Below, one piece after another: positions 1 to 13,059 of a stretch of 64,000 bases of DNA. The notes beneath the pieces are model-generated. The model was not told the origin of the DNA and searched no databases. It saw only the letters and a program-made list of their open reading frames with translations. Source of the DNA: Branchiostoma lanceolatum (lineage: Eukaryota > Chordata > Leptocardii > Amphioxiformes > Branchiostomatidae); NCBI RefSeq assembly GCF_035083965.1, contig NC_089736.1:9365501-9429500 (forward strand), read 5' to 3'. Numbering within the stretch: position 1 is the first letter of the stretch; each line of letters begins with the position of its first letter. Position numbers and translations under genes: made by a program.

Positions 1-827
1 CTCCCAACCTTTTCCAGAGACCAATGGTTGGGAGTCGGTTGGGGAGTAACTGGTGAACATCAGAGTTCAGACGTTTAGGTCTATGGACGGGACCTGGGGC
101 CAAACTCAAACTGTCCATGTCCTGATACCCATATAAAAAGTCACTTGTTATGTCCATTTCAATTCTGATAGAGTTTGTGTCAGCAATTGGTTTGGATTAA
201 GCTGCTGGTTACTGGATGTGAAATGGATGTGACCAAGGAGGTTTAATTAAACCCTATTGATGTGACGTGGCAGTTGCAAAAGATGAGTGACTGGCCTAAA
301 ACTGGTCAGATTGCTCCCAACCTACCGCCAACCTTGGTGGCAAGGTCAGCAGAAGGTCCTGAATGTGTGACCGTCTTGCTGTGAAGTAAAGCCTAGTGTT
401 GCTAGTAGTTTTTAATGATAAAGATCTGTGGCGGGTCAGACTGAAAGGACAAATTGCAACTGACTCAGTTTTTCCTCAATAGCCACAAGTCTATGGTTAT
501 TTCCTGTAGATTCCATGAAAGGCTTACTAGTATATCCCCATGCATACATTTGGGGTTCAGATATGGGGTAGCTGGCCAGGCAGACAGCCTAGCTTTTTCC
601 GTAAACCCACTTTTAAGCTAATCATAGACACTTAATGTGACTTATCACCTCTGTAGGATGATAACCTAGCTAGGCTTCCTCAGGCTGGAGGGAAGGAATA
701 GATAGTGGCTTGGGTTTTAACAGAAAAATTTTCCACTAAAAAATGAATGGCTGCTATACACAATTTGTTGTCTACAAAGGCAAGTGTTCTGTGAACACAA
801 ACTGTTCTGTGTTTGATGAATCCACAG
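1..827. other. Upstream/intronic DNA, no exon seen
   Basis: I see no convincing coding exon here. The paralogous kinase gene has its signal-peptide exon only 295 bp before its first Ig exon, but no equivalent ATG exon with a phase-1 GT donor is visible at that distance or elsewhere in this stretch, so the + gene's signal exon probably lies left of the window. A near-palindrome GGTTTAATTAAACC sits at 240-253 just after AAGGAG, resembling joined ends of a small inverted-repeat element seen elsewhere in the window. Confidence 0.5.
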
Positions 828-3312
828 TGACTGTCGCCTGGCACGTGACCCGTCCTATCCCGGTCCTAGAACACGACCATGTGACGTTGAACTGTGCAGT
901 AGAAGGCCAGACGTGGGATGAGCAGCAAGTGGACTGGTACTATAACAGCTTGAGCCACATTTACAGATATGAAACACAAGAGCGACAGATCGGATATGGT
1001 AGATGGGAAACAAGAGCGAGGGCTGATGCACCCTTCCAGCTGACCATCCATAATATAAGTGTTATCGATGATGGCTACTACTCTTGTGATGTAGGATATC
1101 CTTCTAGGGATGTTCGAACAATAAGGAGTGCTGTCAATGTTGCAGGTAGGCAAAAGTGTACATGTTACATCAATGTTTTGTTAGATAGCACTTTATTCCT
1201 TTTCCTTGGCATCATCATCTTTTCTAATGCTAGAGAAATTATTTAACACTGCAAATTGCTTTCACACTATAACCCTACACCAAATTTCAGCAAGTCAGGC
1301 TCCATCTCTTGAAATGCATTAACAAAAATCTTATCTTGATTGCTGTACATGACTTGATATTTTAGCAGTTGTGTTGCACTTAATATCTACTTTACCCTGT
1401 TTACCTGCAGTACCTGCAACAGGGCTGAAGATACTGCCTGCCAACACAACCTTCATGGAAGGGACAGTTGCTAATGTATCCTGTGTTTCATTGGGAGGGA
1501 AACCCACACCCAGTATGCATTGGATCATAAACGAAACAAGCACAGAAATGTTAACACAAGAACATGAAACACAATTAAAAATTCAAATCAATATCTCTGC
1601 AATGTACAACCAAAAGCGGCTGGTATGTGAAGCAGAGCAGGACCACCCATTACTAAGGGGGCATCTGATGCGACAAGAGATCACCTTGAATATTTTATGT
1701 GAGTGTAATCTTATATATCATATGGCTGAAAGAGCGACCAATTAAGTTTGTGGGAAGAAGGTATGAGATTCTAATATACCACAGTACATGTGAATATTTC
1801 TTGAGTCAGTCCTTTGAAAATCCCCAGTTGTTTTACAAGAAAAAATATGTTTTTACCTGACGTAATGGTTATAGAGGGCACTTTGACACTTCGAGTTAAA
1901 CTTTTAAACAGAATTTGGTTACTAGTAATAAAAAGTGAGGCAATAGATTAAAGCATGCTATTTAATCCTCAAATTCAATGAATATTGCATTACATACTTT
2001 AAGTATAGTAAAACTACCTGTTGTAAGAAAGTTACTTTTTTTTACAGATGGCCCTCATGTTACAGTGGAAGTAAAAGAGGGCAGAAATCTTACCATTACG
2101 TGCACAGTGGATGCAAATCCACCTCCGAGTTATGTCAGACTCACCAAGGGCAAAACACTCAAAAGGGAGGATACAAATATTGGCAAAATGCTCAATGGTG
2201 AACAGGATGACGTGAATATTGTTGAATACACCAAGATAGATGTTGACAGATCTGATGCAGGAACTTACCAATTCATCACTGCCAACTCAGTAAATCGTAC
2301 CATCATTTTCATCCCACTGGAATATCATTGTGAGTATGACCTTCAAATGATCAACTGCTATTATTTATGATTCCATTCACATACAGCAAACTCATTGGGT
2401 TTGTGATATTTAACAGTAAATTTCAATACCATCACCAACATTAGCCTGGGTGCCAGCTTTTTTAGTTTTTCTCCCTCTCGGTCACCTCTGTAGCCTACAA
2501 AGTGACCGAGGCTTTGAAATATGTTTCCAGCCATTGCCTTCCTTTGCTGAAGAACTCTGAGTGTAAGTTTGATTTTTTTTCTTTCAAAATAGGTGATAGC
2601 AGTGGAGAGTGTGGTCTAGTGAGACAGGGAAAAGTCATTCCAACAACAGAGCCAGGTATGTCAGAGAAAGGGTATTGATTTGTTGAAAGTCTTTTTTTTT
2701 ACATATTACATGAACGTCATGCCAAAAGACGGGTTTGTGAAGGTTGTCTTTTGATAAAAGATGCAGAAACATTTAATACAGAAGCATAACACTGATTAAT
2801 CTTTGTCTTACAGCAGGCAACGGTGACGGTAAAAATATGACTTGGATCATCCCTTTAAGCATCTTAGTACCAGCAGCCATATTGTTCTCCATCACTTTGT
2901 ATGTTGTTTGGAAAAAGTTTGGAAGAAAAAAGTCGGGATACAGACCACATCATGGTAAGTTTTTTTTTTTTAATCAATGTGTTTGAAACAGCAGAAAAGA
3001 AATGAATGAGTAATTGAAGTAGGCACATTTTAGATGTGCCATGGACCAGCATTATGTACACTGAGTTGGAATCACATGTATGCAAATGTTGTCCCTTCTA
3101 ATGATGCTGACCTTTTAGTCACAATATCCACTGAGGATTTCAACTTTTCCTATTACATATAAATGCAGAATTTAACACCTGCAATAAGCATTAAAGGTTT
3201 TATTATAAAGTACTGACATTGCCAAACTTGAAAGTAACCATTAATTTTTCTTATCCCAATAGACAGTGACTCGAGTGAGAGCACGGCTTTGAGTGCCACA
3301 CCAGAATGCTAA
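828..3312 (+). CDS. Kinase-less Ig-domain transmembrane receptor (RTK paralogue, 5' partial)
   Basis: Six exons chain in phase 1 throughout: 828-1145 (Ig1), 1411-1698 (Ig2), 2048-2329 (Ig3), 2593-2655 (stalk), 2814-2954 (membrane segment), 3263-3312 (tail, stop TAA). Each Ig exon has the paired-cysteine pattern (for example TLNC...YYSCDVG in Ig1). The membrane segment begins MTWIIPLSILVPAAILFSI and is followed by a basic stop-transfer stretch (KKFGRKK). The tail ends SDSSESTALSATPEC. Every exon matches, in order and phase, an exon of the receptor tyrosine kinase on the other strand at 5723-12028. The last exon matches only the start of that gene's juxtamembrane exon (SDSSTESSAL) and then stops, so no kinase follows. 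Likely role by inference: ligand-binding decoy or adhesion receptor. It has no ITIM or ITAM tyrosine. The signal-peptide exon is missing from the window, so a pseudogene is not fully excluded, but all frames are open. Confidence 0.85.
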
Positions 3313-3429
3313 ACTCTGGTCAACCCTGGTGATAATACACCTTCATCCCTACAATCGTCTAGTGTTTGACTTTACAACTTTTAGTTATCGTGAGTGTGAT
3401 TTAGAAAGAAGAGAGATTATACGATAAGT

Positions 3430-3605
3430 CAGTACAGTGAAGTAACATCGTGTGGTAAGGGTAGATGACTCAAAATCTAGAGGTTCTTGGTTCCAATACC
3501 TGACAGGTCCTGGTACTGTTGTGCCATTGTGAAAATTTCCTCACTTTACTCCGGTGAAAATGAGTACCTAGCTTTGGCTAGAAACATCTTCTCGGATAAG
3601 ACATA
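3430..3605 (+). repeat. tRNA-derived SINE-like repeat
   Basis: Just beyond the stop of the Ig receptor is a tRNA-like stretch with a B-box-like GGTTCCAATACC (about 3489-3500), followed by the body CCTCACTTTACTCCGGTGAAAATG and a GTACCTAGCTTTGGCTAG end. This layout is that of a tRNA-derived SINE. The A box is degenerate. It probably lies in the 3' UTR of the receptor. Confidence 0.45.
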
Positions 3606-4780
3606 CAGTGGAGGTCCCATGTTTCAGGAGAGTCACACCTCAAGGACGTTAAAGAACTCACTACACTTGTCGTTAAAGAGTCCTTCCCAATGGGAGTGGA
3701 ACAGACCAAAGGTCTCTCTGGTGTCATGCAGCTTGTTCTTACTGTACAAGATTTATGTGTTGTGCCAGTTATTGTGATACAAAAAAAAAACAGCAAAAAT
3801 ATACGTCTAAAATGGATGCAGATGCTAAATATGTCTGCTGCTTGTATGTCTGCCAAAAAGAGCTAGCCTAGAAGATTTTCCCAGTGTATTCCTAGAATCT
3901 ATGATATTAATTAGTGTGATACGATGCATATTCAAAGGAAAGTTGAAAGAATGATGGCAGAGGAGACAATCCAATATATACCGGGTTTTGACTTTTTCTG
4001 AGAAAAAGCTGTGCTTCACTTAAGTCTTTCTTTTATTGCCTCTGCTCATCTCTTAGTTTTGAAATGAATGTTTTAAATGTACTATACATAGTGCCTTGTA
4101 ATGACCATTGGAACATTATTCCTGGTCCTGATGTAAGCTAAACTAAAATAAGATGCATTTTTCTTTTTGTGGCTTAACAATGTTAAGCAACAATAGCAAG
4201 ATTTATGCTTGTACCACAGAATGTATATGTTTCAGCATACTTCTGTCAGTATAATGTGAACCTCTGTGTGCTGGTATTTCATGTGTGCGTAGGTCTTGGA
4301 AAGACAATACCGTAGCTTAAACAATTAGATGTACACAATTGAAGGTAACCAAGGTATGCAAATTAGTGAATTTTTTGCATAGATTTTGAGGAAATAACTA
4401 AAAAAAGAAGACCAAATGGAACATTGTTATGTTCCATTTATGTAAATGAGAGCAGTAAAGGGCAGAACAAAAGCATTCTGTATCCCGGTGTAATCCATGA
4501 AACTAAATGTTGTGCATAAAGTAGAACACACATTAGGAGTATCACTTTGTTTCAAAATCCTTGATCTATTGTCTGCATTCATCATTAGGTTGTTGATCAT
4601 AAGTCCACATGATGGCAGTCAAGGTGACAGCATTGAAAGCACTGTGGTGCTATTGATAAAGATAAAAACAAAGAGTAGATATGCTGTCAAAAGCTTTGTT
4701 CACAGATTAGAAAGTGTTTTCATCTCACCGTATGTACATGTTCTATTTTGGCTAATCTACCTTAATTCGTCAGAATACAA

Positions 4781-4980
4781 GTACAGTCAAACCTGCACAA
4801 GTGACCACCTGTACATAAAGACCAGCTAGCCAATATGGCCACTTATTGGTGGTCCCTTAGATAATTGGCACAAAATATCCTATCTTTGCGTCAAGAATTC
4901 TGTCTACAGTGACTACCTGTCCACACAGACCAGATATCTATGGTCCCCTGAATGGTCTTTTTGGGCAGGTTTGACTGTAC
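4781..4980. mobile_element. 200-bp MITE with perfect 16-bp inverted ends
   Basis: GTACAGTCAAACCTGC at 4781-4796 is repeated as its exact reverse complement at 4965-4980. With TA taken as the duplicated target, the element would run CAGT...ACTG, which is the pattern of pogo/Tigger-type (Tc1-mariner superfamily) non-autonomous elements. No coding capacity. The family assignment is inference from the end sequence and TA flanks. Confidence 0.75.
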
Positions 4981-5722
4981 CTTCTATTCCAAATCTAACC
5001 AAGTACATGTAGTATTACACCAAGGAAATGATAAATGTCTTCTGTTATCATTCCATAGTCTAATTTATCCTTATTTTTACTGTTCCCATATAATGTCCAA
5101 AAAGTTTTTTCATTCCTATATGGCAAGATTGGATACTTACATCTTAAAAGTGTTTCTTCCTGAATACTTGTTTAAAAAGATATTTGCCCTCACCTGGTTA
5201 TACAATACACCTGTGATATTTCAAATTCTCCCCAAAGAATGTGAAAGCTTGTCTTCCACTGTTCAATAGTATTATGTCTACGTCAAAGGCATACAGATTT
5301 GATAAAACATAAGGCATGCAGATTCAATAAAACTTTTGCCATTGTCCATATTTGGATGGAATAATGCCAATACCAAACCTTATGAAAAAGCTACTTTAAT
5401 GCAATGGTTACATTAATTGCTCAATGTTGCCTCTACAAAAACATTAGCCTGAACCAACAGGTTACAGGTTTTGTACATTAAGTCATTGTAAGGTAGGGGA
5501 TATTTGGGACTGCATTCTTACAACAGCACCACCTAGTGGTAAGTAGGATAGTCCAGCCCTGAGGAAGGTTCCTGAGCAGTTACTGATACGTTGGCCAAGT
5601 AAATGTATCCATAAGAACCTTATACATGTATTACATACATTGCATTGTTCAGAGTGACTCTAACTAGGAAACTGTAGCCAACTGGTCTCTGGGACTAAGT
5701 TGGAGTTTGAGTTCGTCCTTGC

Positions 5723-8700
5723 TTATGCAATGACTATAGTGTACTGACTGTAAAACTTCATGAGAACTTTGTCAAAGTTCTCCTTTAGTTGAGAGAATGT
5801 TGGCCGGTCCATTGGCTTTTCTTTCCAACAAGATTTCATGCACTCGTACCTGAAATGTAGGAAAAAATTTGTCAATCTAGATTAAATTAAATCTTTAGTA
5901 CCAGCATACAGGACTTAAAATATGCATTTTGGTTTGAAGATAGCAGAAAGTAACCCAAATAAAATACTATTAAAGTCCCATATTTTTTAAAAAATTAACA
6001 AATGGTCTTTGAGTATTTGCTCGCCAAATTTCAGGTTGAATGCATTTGACCAAAATGGCAGAAGAAATCAAAATTTATTTCTCCCCCATAATTTTCGTGT
6101 GGAATATAATTATGAAACAAACTTACAGGAAGTATTGGCAACCTTCTGGTCTCTCCATTCTCCATCCCTGCTCCAACCAGGATTGTAGAATCTCAACACT
6201 GCGAATCGTGGGGTATGGAGGTCCTCCTGTCAGCGAGCAACAATTCAGTACCATCAATATTTCTTGACAAGGTAGAATAATAAATACCGGTACAGAGAAA
6301 GCAAAAATCAGGCATTTATGAGTAGTATTTTGGGAAGTTGATGATACAGTTGTAGGTACTAAATAGACTTACCCAATGTGACGATTTCATACAGCAATAT
6401 TCCAAAAGACCATCTGTAAATTCAAAGAGTAATGAATATTACTACTATACTAGAGCATGAGTTACAGAGGCAACAGACCCTGATCCCTGCAACGTTAGAT
6501 ATGCATCGACAGACTGTTGTCGGGACTGCTATGCCTGCATTGAGCTACTATAGTAGCTAACCTCCAAGCAGATCAAGGACCCAAAAGTCTTGATATCCGC
6601 GTTTGAGTATATTTCAAATGTACCTTTAGGGAGGCTAAGTAGAGATCTCTTTTTAACCTCCTTGCTTTAGGATTCAATACTTACACGTCGCTTTTCTCGG
6701 TGCACCGTCCGTTGAGCAGCAGTCTCTCCAGACTGATCCACTTGATTGGAATCCGCTGGTCTGGGTCTTGTCTCTGGTAACCCTTCTGGTAGATGTCTGC
6801 TGTCAGACCGAAGTCGGAGATCTTCACAACAATAGTCTGCCCTTTACTTACCAGAATGTTCCTGGCTGCGAGGTCACCATGAATGTATTTTTGTTTGCAG
6901 ATGTGTTGCTAACAAAAATAAATTGTTGAGTTAAGGAAGATACCAATGGCTACATATGTGTAATGTACAACTCACTGTCTATAGCCTTACTTTATTACCT
7001 CCGTGAAAACGGAGGTATTGTAATCAGTTTATGTGTTTGTTTGGCTGGTGTGCGTCCGCAGTTAATTAGAAATTGCAGAGGGGTTGAATGGAAGGGGAAG
7101 TGGTGTAATAGGGTGCTTGGAGAATTGGGAGTATAGATTGGCTCATTTTATAAGTTAGCATTGTAAAACAGTGCAATGAATAACAGCATTGTAACTCACC
7201 ATTCCATTTGCAACTTGGTAGGCTATTTGGTACATGGTTTTGTCTTCCATTTGGTACATCGGATCTTCACATGGAGCTCCGTTCTTAACCTGTACAGAAC
7301 AATTACTAGGGTCACTATTGGACTGTAATACTAGTATCGTGGCGTTGTGAACAAAAACATATCCAAGATTTGAATACTACGTTGCCTTTGCCCTAAGTGG
7401 CCTAGTGTCTACACATGACAAAAATATGGTCACCGTTCTGTTGGTAACGTCCAGCTCCACATGTTTTCAGACATAATGTGTCTTCGGAGTTCATATTGAG
7501 CAACATTGAAGAAAAAGAACCTGATTCTTTGATAACTACACCATACGTGCAGACAGTAGCAAGTGTTTGAAGTTGAGTCTTGTTCTCCTTTGTCAAAGTG
7601 TGTACTACTTTTAGTGTAGCAAAAAGTTGTAACACAGCAAATAAGCGTTACAGAATCGATTCTTTTGATGCCCGACTTCGAAAACTATCACACTCTTTTG
7701 TCTCCCGTTTGCTTTGTTCCGAGAATACTATCATACAGACACTTGTTCATTCCGAGTCATTCTACTACAGCACATTCTGGAGCCATTATGTCAACATTGT
7801 CTTTAAAAGATAGTATAAGTTAGTTAGTTATATTGTGTTGTATTTTTTTATGTAGTCTCTGTACGTTGTATGATATGGGCCAGGTGCCTGAATTAAAGTT
7901 GAAATGAAATGAAATGAAGCGATATTCAATATCTGGCACAGAGAAGTGGGACAAAGGAACCATTCTTAAGTCAATTCATTACTGACCTCTTTGCATTTCT
8001 CCAGAAAATGCAGTAAGTCCCCATATTCCATATACTCCATCACGAGAAGGGGCTTGTCTAGGTCATGAGTTGTACAACACCCGTGCATGTACAGGATGTT
8101 GATATGACTCCCAATCTCCGTGATGATGCCTATCTCGTCATAGAACGCCTGTAACTCATCCTCTGTTGCACAATCTGACATTGAAATTTCGATTAATCAA
8201 CTGCATGAATATATTTGTGGATAGATAGCCATAGAGCGATGTACCCATCATAAGGATTTACATGCAGGACCTCTTTGCTGCCTTCTTTGATATGATTCTG
8301 CCAGGCTTGATTATCATCTCATACTCATTCACGCAGAGTCACAGAATCAGTTCATATTGCTCACACGCAGAGACACCCCTCACTCACCCAATTGATTGAT
8401 TGATTGATTTACTGACTCTAGTTCATTCACCTTTAATGGTCTTGACGGCAACAGTCAGTGGTATCGGGTTGTTGTTCACTCCGGCAAGGGTTCCCTTGTA
8501 CACCTTGCCGAAAGCTCCACGACCAAGCACGCGGCTCGTGTCCATGTCCAAGCATTGCCTCATCAACTCGAACTGGGGGAACCGAGACTTTGGGCGTGGT
8601 GGGGGCATGGGGGGACGGTCATCAATGGCAATGCTGACCAAAGCGCTGCTTTCTGTTGAGCTGTCCGAATTCGCCGAGACTACAAAATAGTCATAAAATA

Positions 8701-11700
8701 CGCAAAACATAATGAATGGTAAACTGAAACAACACTTGTACCGTCTTCTATTTTGTGAATGAACAACATTATGGAAAACGATTATTGTGTCCTCCATAAC
8801 TAAAAGCAGACGACAAGCAACATCCTAGTACGGAAAGCAAGAGGGTTACATCTATATAATACATATCATCTAGATAGTTATCTACGTAACATTTACAATA
8901 TGGTTTCAAATAAGACTTACTTTGTCTTTGAACGGTTAAATCTTCATATGTATTTTGCCCCCGTTTTCTTTTAACGCCACGTACGATGAGCCACAGTGTG
9001 CAGGCCAGTCCAATGGCAGTCGCACAGGCGATGAGCACGTAAAGGAGATACTCATTGTTTCTGTTATCTCCGTCTATTTCATTTCCTGTTTAGGCAATCA
9101 AAAATGCATGATTAACCTGTATGGTGATAGACATAACCAGAAAACCGATTTATTCGTCACGTATGGGTCAAGAATGTATTAATACTGTAGTATGGATTAC
9201 AGTCCAATAACTTAAGCATGTTATTCATACCACAATGAACACTACACTCACGCATTGTTAACAATAATACATGTACTTATTTCTTGTGTAAAGTATCTCC
9301 GTCTTTATGCTTCTTCTACATCAGTTTTAGCTTGACATGTGCATTTTCTGCTTTCAGTTTTTGCCAAAGGCTGCCTTGATTGTTTACGTGTGTCGTCTAG
9401 CTATATGACGTCATCATTATGTGATTCGGTGTAGTTGTACAAAGGCATAATTCTCACAAAGTATTAAAGGACAAAATTGATTACAACTTTCACATTTGGC
9501 ATACAACATGAATATAAGAAAATTAAGGTATATCTAAGCAAAGGTAAAAGGTTAATGAGCAATATTTTTTTAATACCTGGGTCTGATGTTGGGATGACTT
9601 CTTTGTGTTTCACTAGTTCGCACTCACCATTATCACTACCTGTTTAACCGGAAAAAATATATGTTTGAGACACAGACATGTCTTTGCAATTGATTCTGAG
9701 CTTCGTTTTTAATTCTTAAAAAAGGCATTCACCAAGGAGTTCAAACAAGGAGGTTGGTTCAAAGTATAATAACATGTGAAAGCTTTTTGTAAAGCATCCA
9801 TATAGACTATGAAAATAAAGTCGAAAACATATCTTACTTACAATTATAATCCAACCAAAGGACCTCCAGAGAACTACCCACAGAGTTTGCAGCGACGCAT
9901 CCGTACTTTCCGGCATCGGACACCTGAACACTTGACTTTGTGTACTCAACATGGCTTCCCCTTTCATGTGCAACAGTCAGTGTTTTGTTTTCCTTGATGA
10001 TCTCAACGTGCGTGGGAGGGGGGTTCCCGTCTGCACTGCACGATATGGCCAGTTTTTTGCCTTCTTTTATTTCGAGTCGAATACGGGGACGGTCTGAAAA
10101 AAAAGATGCAATATTAATATAGCATATATCATCAGTTGTCCTTGTATCGTCGAAATAATCTCAGCTTACAAGACCCCCCCCCCCCGTTAAGAAGGGTGTA
10201 GATGTACATGTAATGTTTTCATTTTCAACAGAAAGTGATTAGAACTCAATTACTAGTAATATATATATATATATACATATATCCAATGTCTTCACTTTAC
10301 ACGGCGTCAACAGGTGTCTGTGTTATTCTATCAATTTCTAACTGTCTACGTTCGGTAGCTTTGATCCCACACGCTAGTTTCGCATACGGTGTGCATTGTG
10401 AGGAAAGCAAACAATAGCTGGCGGAAGCCCGATAGTACGTAGGCGTCCAAAGACAAACGTTTTGTTGGCGTTGGTGCCGTTCTATATTAAATGTTGTTGT
10501 CCAAGCAAGAGCTCGAAACGGGATCTTTGTTTAGATTATGGTTTCATAGAGCCTTTTTTGTGTCGCTTCTGCTTTTTCATTGCACCAGGCTCTAAGTTAA
10601 AACTGCTTTTTGTCTCACCTAGCACGCGGGCGCACCGACTTTCTTTTCATTTTGAACAAAATGAACTTGATAAACTTACACAAAACGTACAAAACGGCAC
10701 CTCGTCGAATCGAACGCCCTTTCAGTAGTGGATGGGGCTGCCTCTCCTCACAGATTAGTTGCTTTTGGTTTTTCTCGGCAGAAATGTTCAGTGACAGTTG
10801 GAAAACGCTTGTTTGTGTGAAGTTTGTGTGATTCATCCAGCGGAGGTTCGGTGTTGGCTTTCCTCCTTTAGCGACACAGGAGAAGTTGACAACTGCACCT
10901 TCCACAAACGTGGTGTTGGTCGGTAGTATCTCTAGCTCTTCTGTTGGCACTGTAATAATAGATGAAATAAAAATCTCCTCCATATTGAGTCTTCCTGACG
11001 ACTAGATTTCAGCCTAAATATGTTTTATAGCATCTCCAATGTAATTATATCCTGGAGTCTTAATATATATATATGTCTTAAGTTGCAGTTTATGACACTG
11101 GTGTCCATGGAATACTTATACTGTAAGGTACGAAAGTGAAAATTAAGTTGTGTTTGTCATCTGTTTTTCGACGCTATTTCAATACAGCAAGTCCCATGTC
11201 TTAGATAAAAGAAATATCAAGCTGTCCACATAAGCTCTATGTTTTATTCAACTCTAGTTTTAACATCCTATCCTCATTCCAGCACATTATTTCTGTTGAA
11301 AAAGGGCTGAAGGCAAAGCCGAAGTAGAAAGTGCAAGGAGGTGTATATATATATATATACCTGCAACGTTGACAGCGCTCCTTATTGTTCGAACATCCCT
11401 AGAAGGATATCCTACATCACAAGAGTAGTAGCCATCATCGATAACACTTATATTACGGATGGTCAGCTGGAAGGGTGCATCAGCCCTCGCTCTTGTTTCC
11501 CATCTCCCATATCCGATCTGTCGTTCTTGTGTTTCATATCTGTAAATGTGGCTCAAGCTGTTATAGTACCAGTCCACTTGCTGCTCATCCCACGTCTGGC
11601 CTTCTACTGCACAGTTCAACGTCACATGGTCGTGTTCTAGGACCGGGATAGGACGGGTGACGTGCCAGGCGACCGTCAACACTGTAAGGAAGTCAAATTG

Positions 11701-12028
11701 GGAACTAGTTATCGCCGAGCTTATGAGTTTAATACGGTGAGAAACAGAGACATGCTAATATACATATCTAAAATGCAAGCGTATCTGTTTAATTAGCCCA
11801 CAATGCGTATACGACATCAATTTTAGGCCTTTCTTGGGTGAACTAGTTCTAGCTGTATCGTCTCGGATAGAATATTGACTTGACATTACTTCGGCATTCA
11901 TACACGGAAGTTAAGTATACTTTGACCGCAATCGCCATTTTGTGGTTTTGCTGTTTGTGTTCATGAATGCACTTACCTGTGCAGTGCGTTAAGACTAATA
12001 GTCGCAGCACCTGTGATTTTGCCTCCAT
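5723..12028 (-). CDS. Ig-domain receptor tyrosine kinase, 713 aa, 13 exons
   Basis: Exons on -: 11977-12028 (signal peptide MEAKSQVLRLLVLTHCT), 11361-11681 (Ig1), 10680-10949 (Ig2), 9842-10093 (Ig3), 9577-9639 (stalk), 8921-9085 (membrane segment YLLYVLIACATAIGLA...), 8431-8679 (juxtamembrane and kinase start), 7987-8174, 7200-7289, 6685-6908, 6373-6413, 6127-6226, 5723-5849 (TAA). They sum to 2142 bp with every phase matching. Kinase landmarks: GRGAFGKVYKG loop, VAVKTIK lysine, HGDLAARN catalytic loop, DFGLTAD, IPIKWISLE, KSDVWSFG. The arginine of the usual HRD is glycine, so this is a non-RD type, but the catalytic Asp, Asn and DFG are intact. Two activation-loop tyrosines lie in ADIYQKGYQR. 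It acts at the plasma membrane as a ligand-activated tyrosine kinase. The layout suggests the FGFR/VEGFR/Tie group, but orthology is not resolved. Confidence 0.93.
6996..7017. repeat. Perfect hairpin end of a dispersed repeat
   Basis: TACCTCCG, loop TGAAAA, CGGAGGTA. A perfect 8-bp stem inside an intron of the receptor kinase gene, looking like the terminus of a small transposon. The other end was not located. Confidence 0.5.
7585..7925 (+). mobile_element. 5'-truncated LINE 3' end
   Basis: A short + frame ends RLRKLSHSFVSRLLCSENTI... and then a stop, like the last residues of a CR1-like LINE ORF2. A short 3' UTR follows, ending GAATTAAAGTTGAAATG and a (GAAAT)n tail near 7898-7917. It lies antisense in an intron of the receptor kinase. 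The 5' truncation and simple-repeat tail are typical of non-LTR retrotransposition. Confidence 0.5.
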
Positions 12029-12469
12029 GTTTTAAGTGGCTAATCGGGAGGAGCCTTGATGACATGCACCATGTTTGAATGCATTTGCGAACAGACTACT
12101 TGACTCTTGAAAGTGAAACGATAAATATCTAAACGATGAGGTAATAGTTTCGCATGGAACCCATTGTGTCGGTGACGTGCCGCAGGGAGTAAACAACACT
12201 GACCTTTGGAAAACAAAGGGGCATTCAATGGCTGACGGTGTTGTGAAATGGACTTTACCTTGGTAAACACGACCTGTGTTCCACAGGACTAAACTTTTTT
12301 TCTTTTTTTTTTGTGTGTGGTTAAAACTTCTTCTTTATCCATTTAGTAATGAACTATAATATAACTTAGTCTCACATACTTTTGACATATGTGCCTTAGT
12401 CCATACATGTACCGTTTCATTGGAAGAGTCTGGATATTGGAAAAGAGACTTTCTGCTTGAAATGAGTCC

Positions 12470-12640
12470 TGTTGTATGTACGTTGCTATACTAGCCAGTA
12501 GGTACGCAGCTGTTTGGTGATACATGTACTTGGAAGTTCTGCCAGCCTGCATTGTTTGAGTCAGCCACTAGGGGGCGTAGTTGTACTTGGTTTGTGCCAG
12601 TACAAACGTGTACATGGTGCTGTGTTAAGACCACTTTACA
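12470..12640. repeat. Copy 1 of a dispersed repeat upstream of the RTK
   Basis: TACTAGCCA...ACTTGGAAGTTCTGCCAGCCTG...GTCAGCCACTAGGGGGCG...GTACAAACGTGTACAT. The same ordered blocks recur at 13060-13232. No open frame or splice context supports a gene. It could be a MITE or a local duplication. Confidence 0.5.
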
Positions 12641-13059
12641 GGCGGATTTGAATTGCAATTCCAGTGAAATCGCAGTCCGAATTGTGATGCTTTTTTCCTC
12701 TGTCTATGTAAGTAAAAGAGAGTTTAGAAAAACTAAAGCAAAAGTATGAATAAGGTGACATAGACATTCTTTGATTAATGAATTTTCAAAAGCATGGGTT
12801 ACCTGAGTGGATGGAGTGCTATAGATGTGTTTTAGTATTCTACCAACCTCTTTGAAAAAGTCTTATAACCTCCCCTCCAATTTCTATTTGGAATAGCCCA
12901 TTGAGAATGTTAGCTAATGGACACAAAGTTAATCTCCAAGCAGATGTAGGTTCAACTTGTTTGTGCATAGTGTTTCATGTCTTTCTAGTGGTGAAATCTT
13001 TCTCCTTTTTAGGCTGCTTGGATATTACAAGGATTTAATATTGAACATTTCTTCATGTA

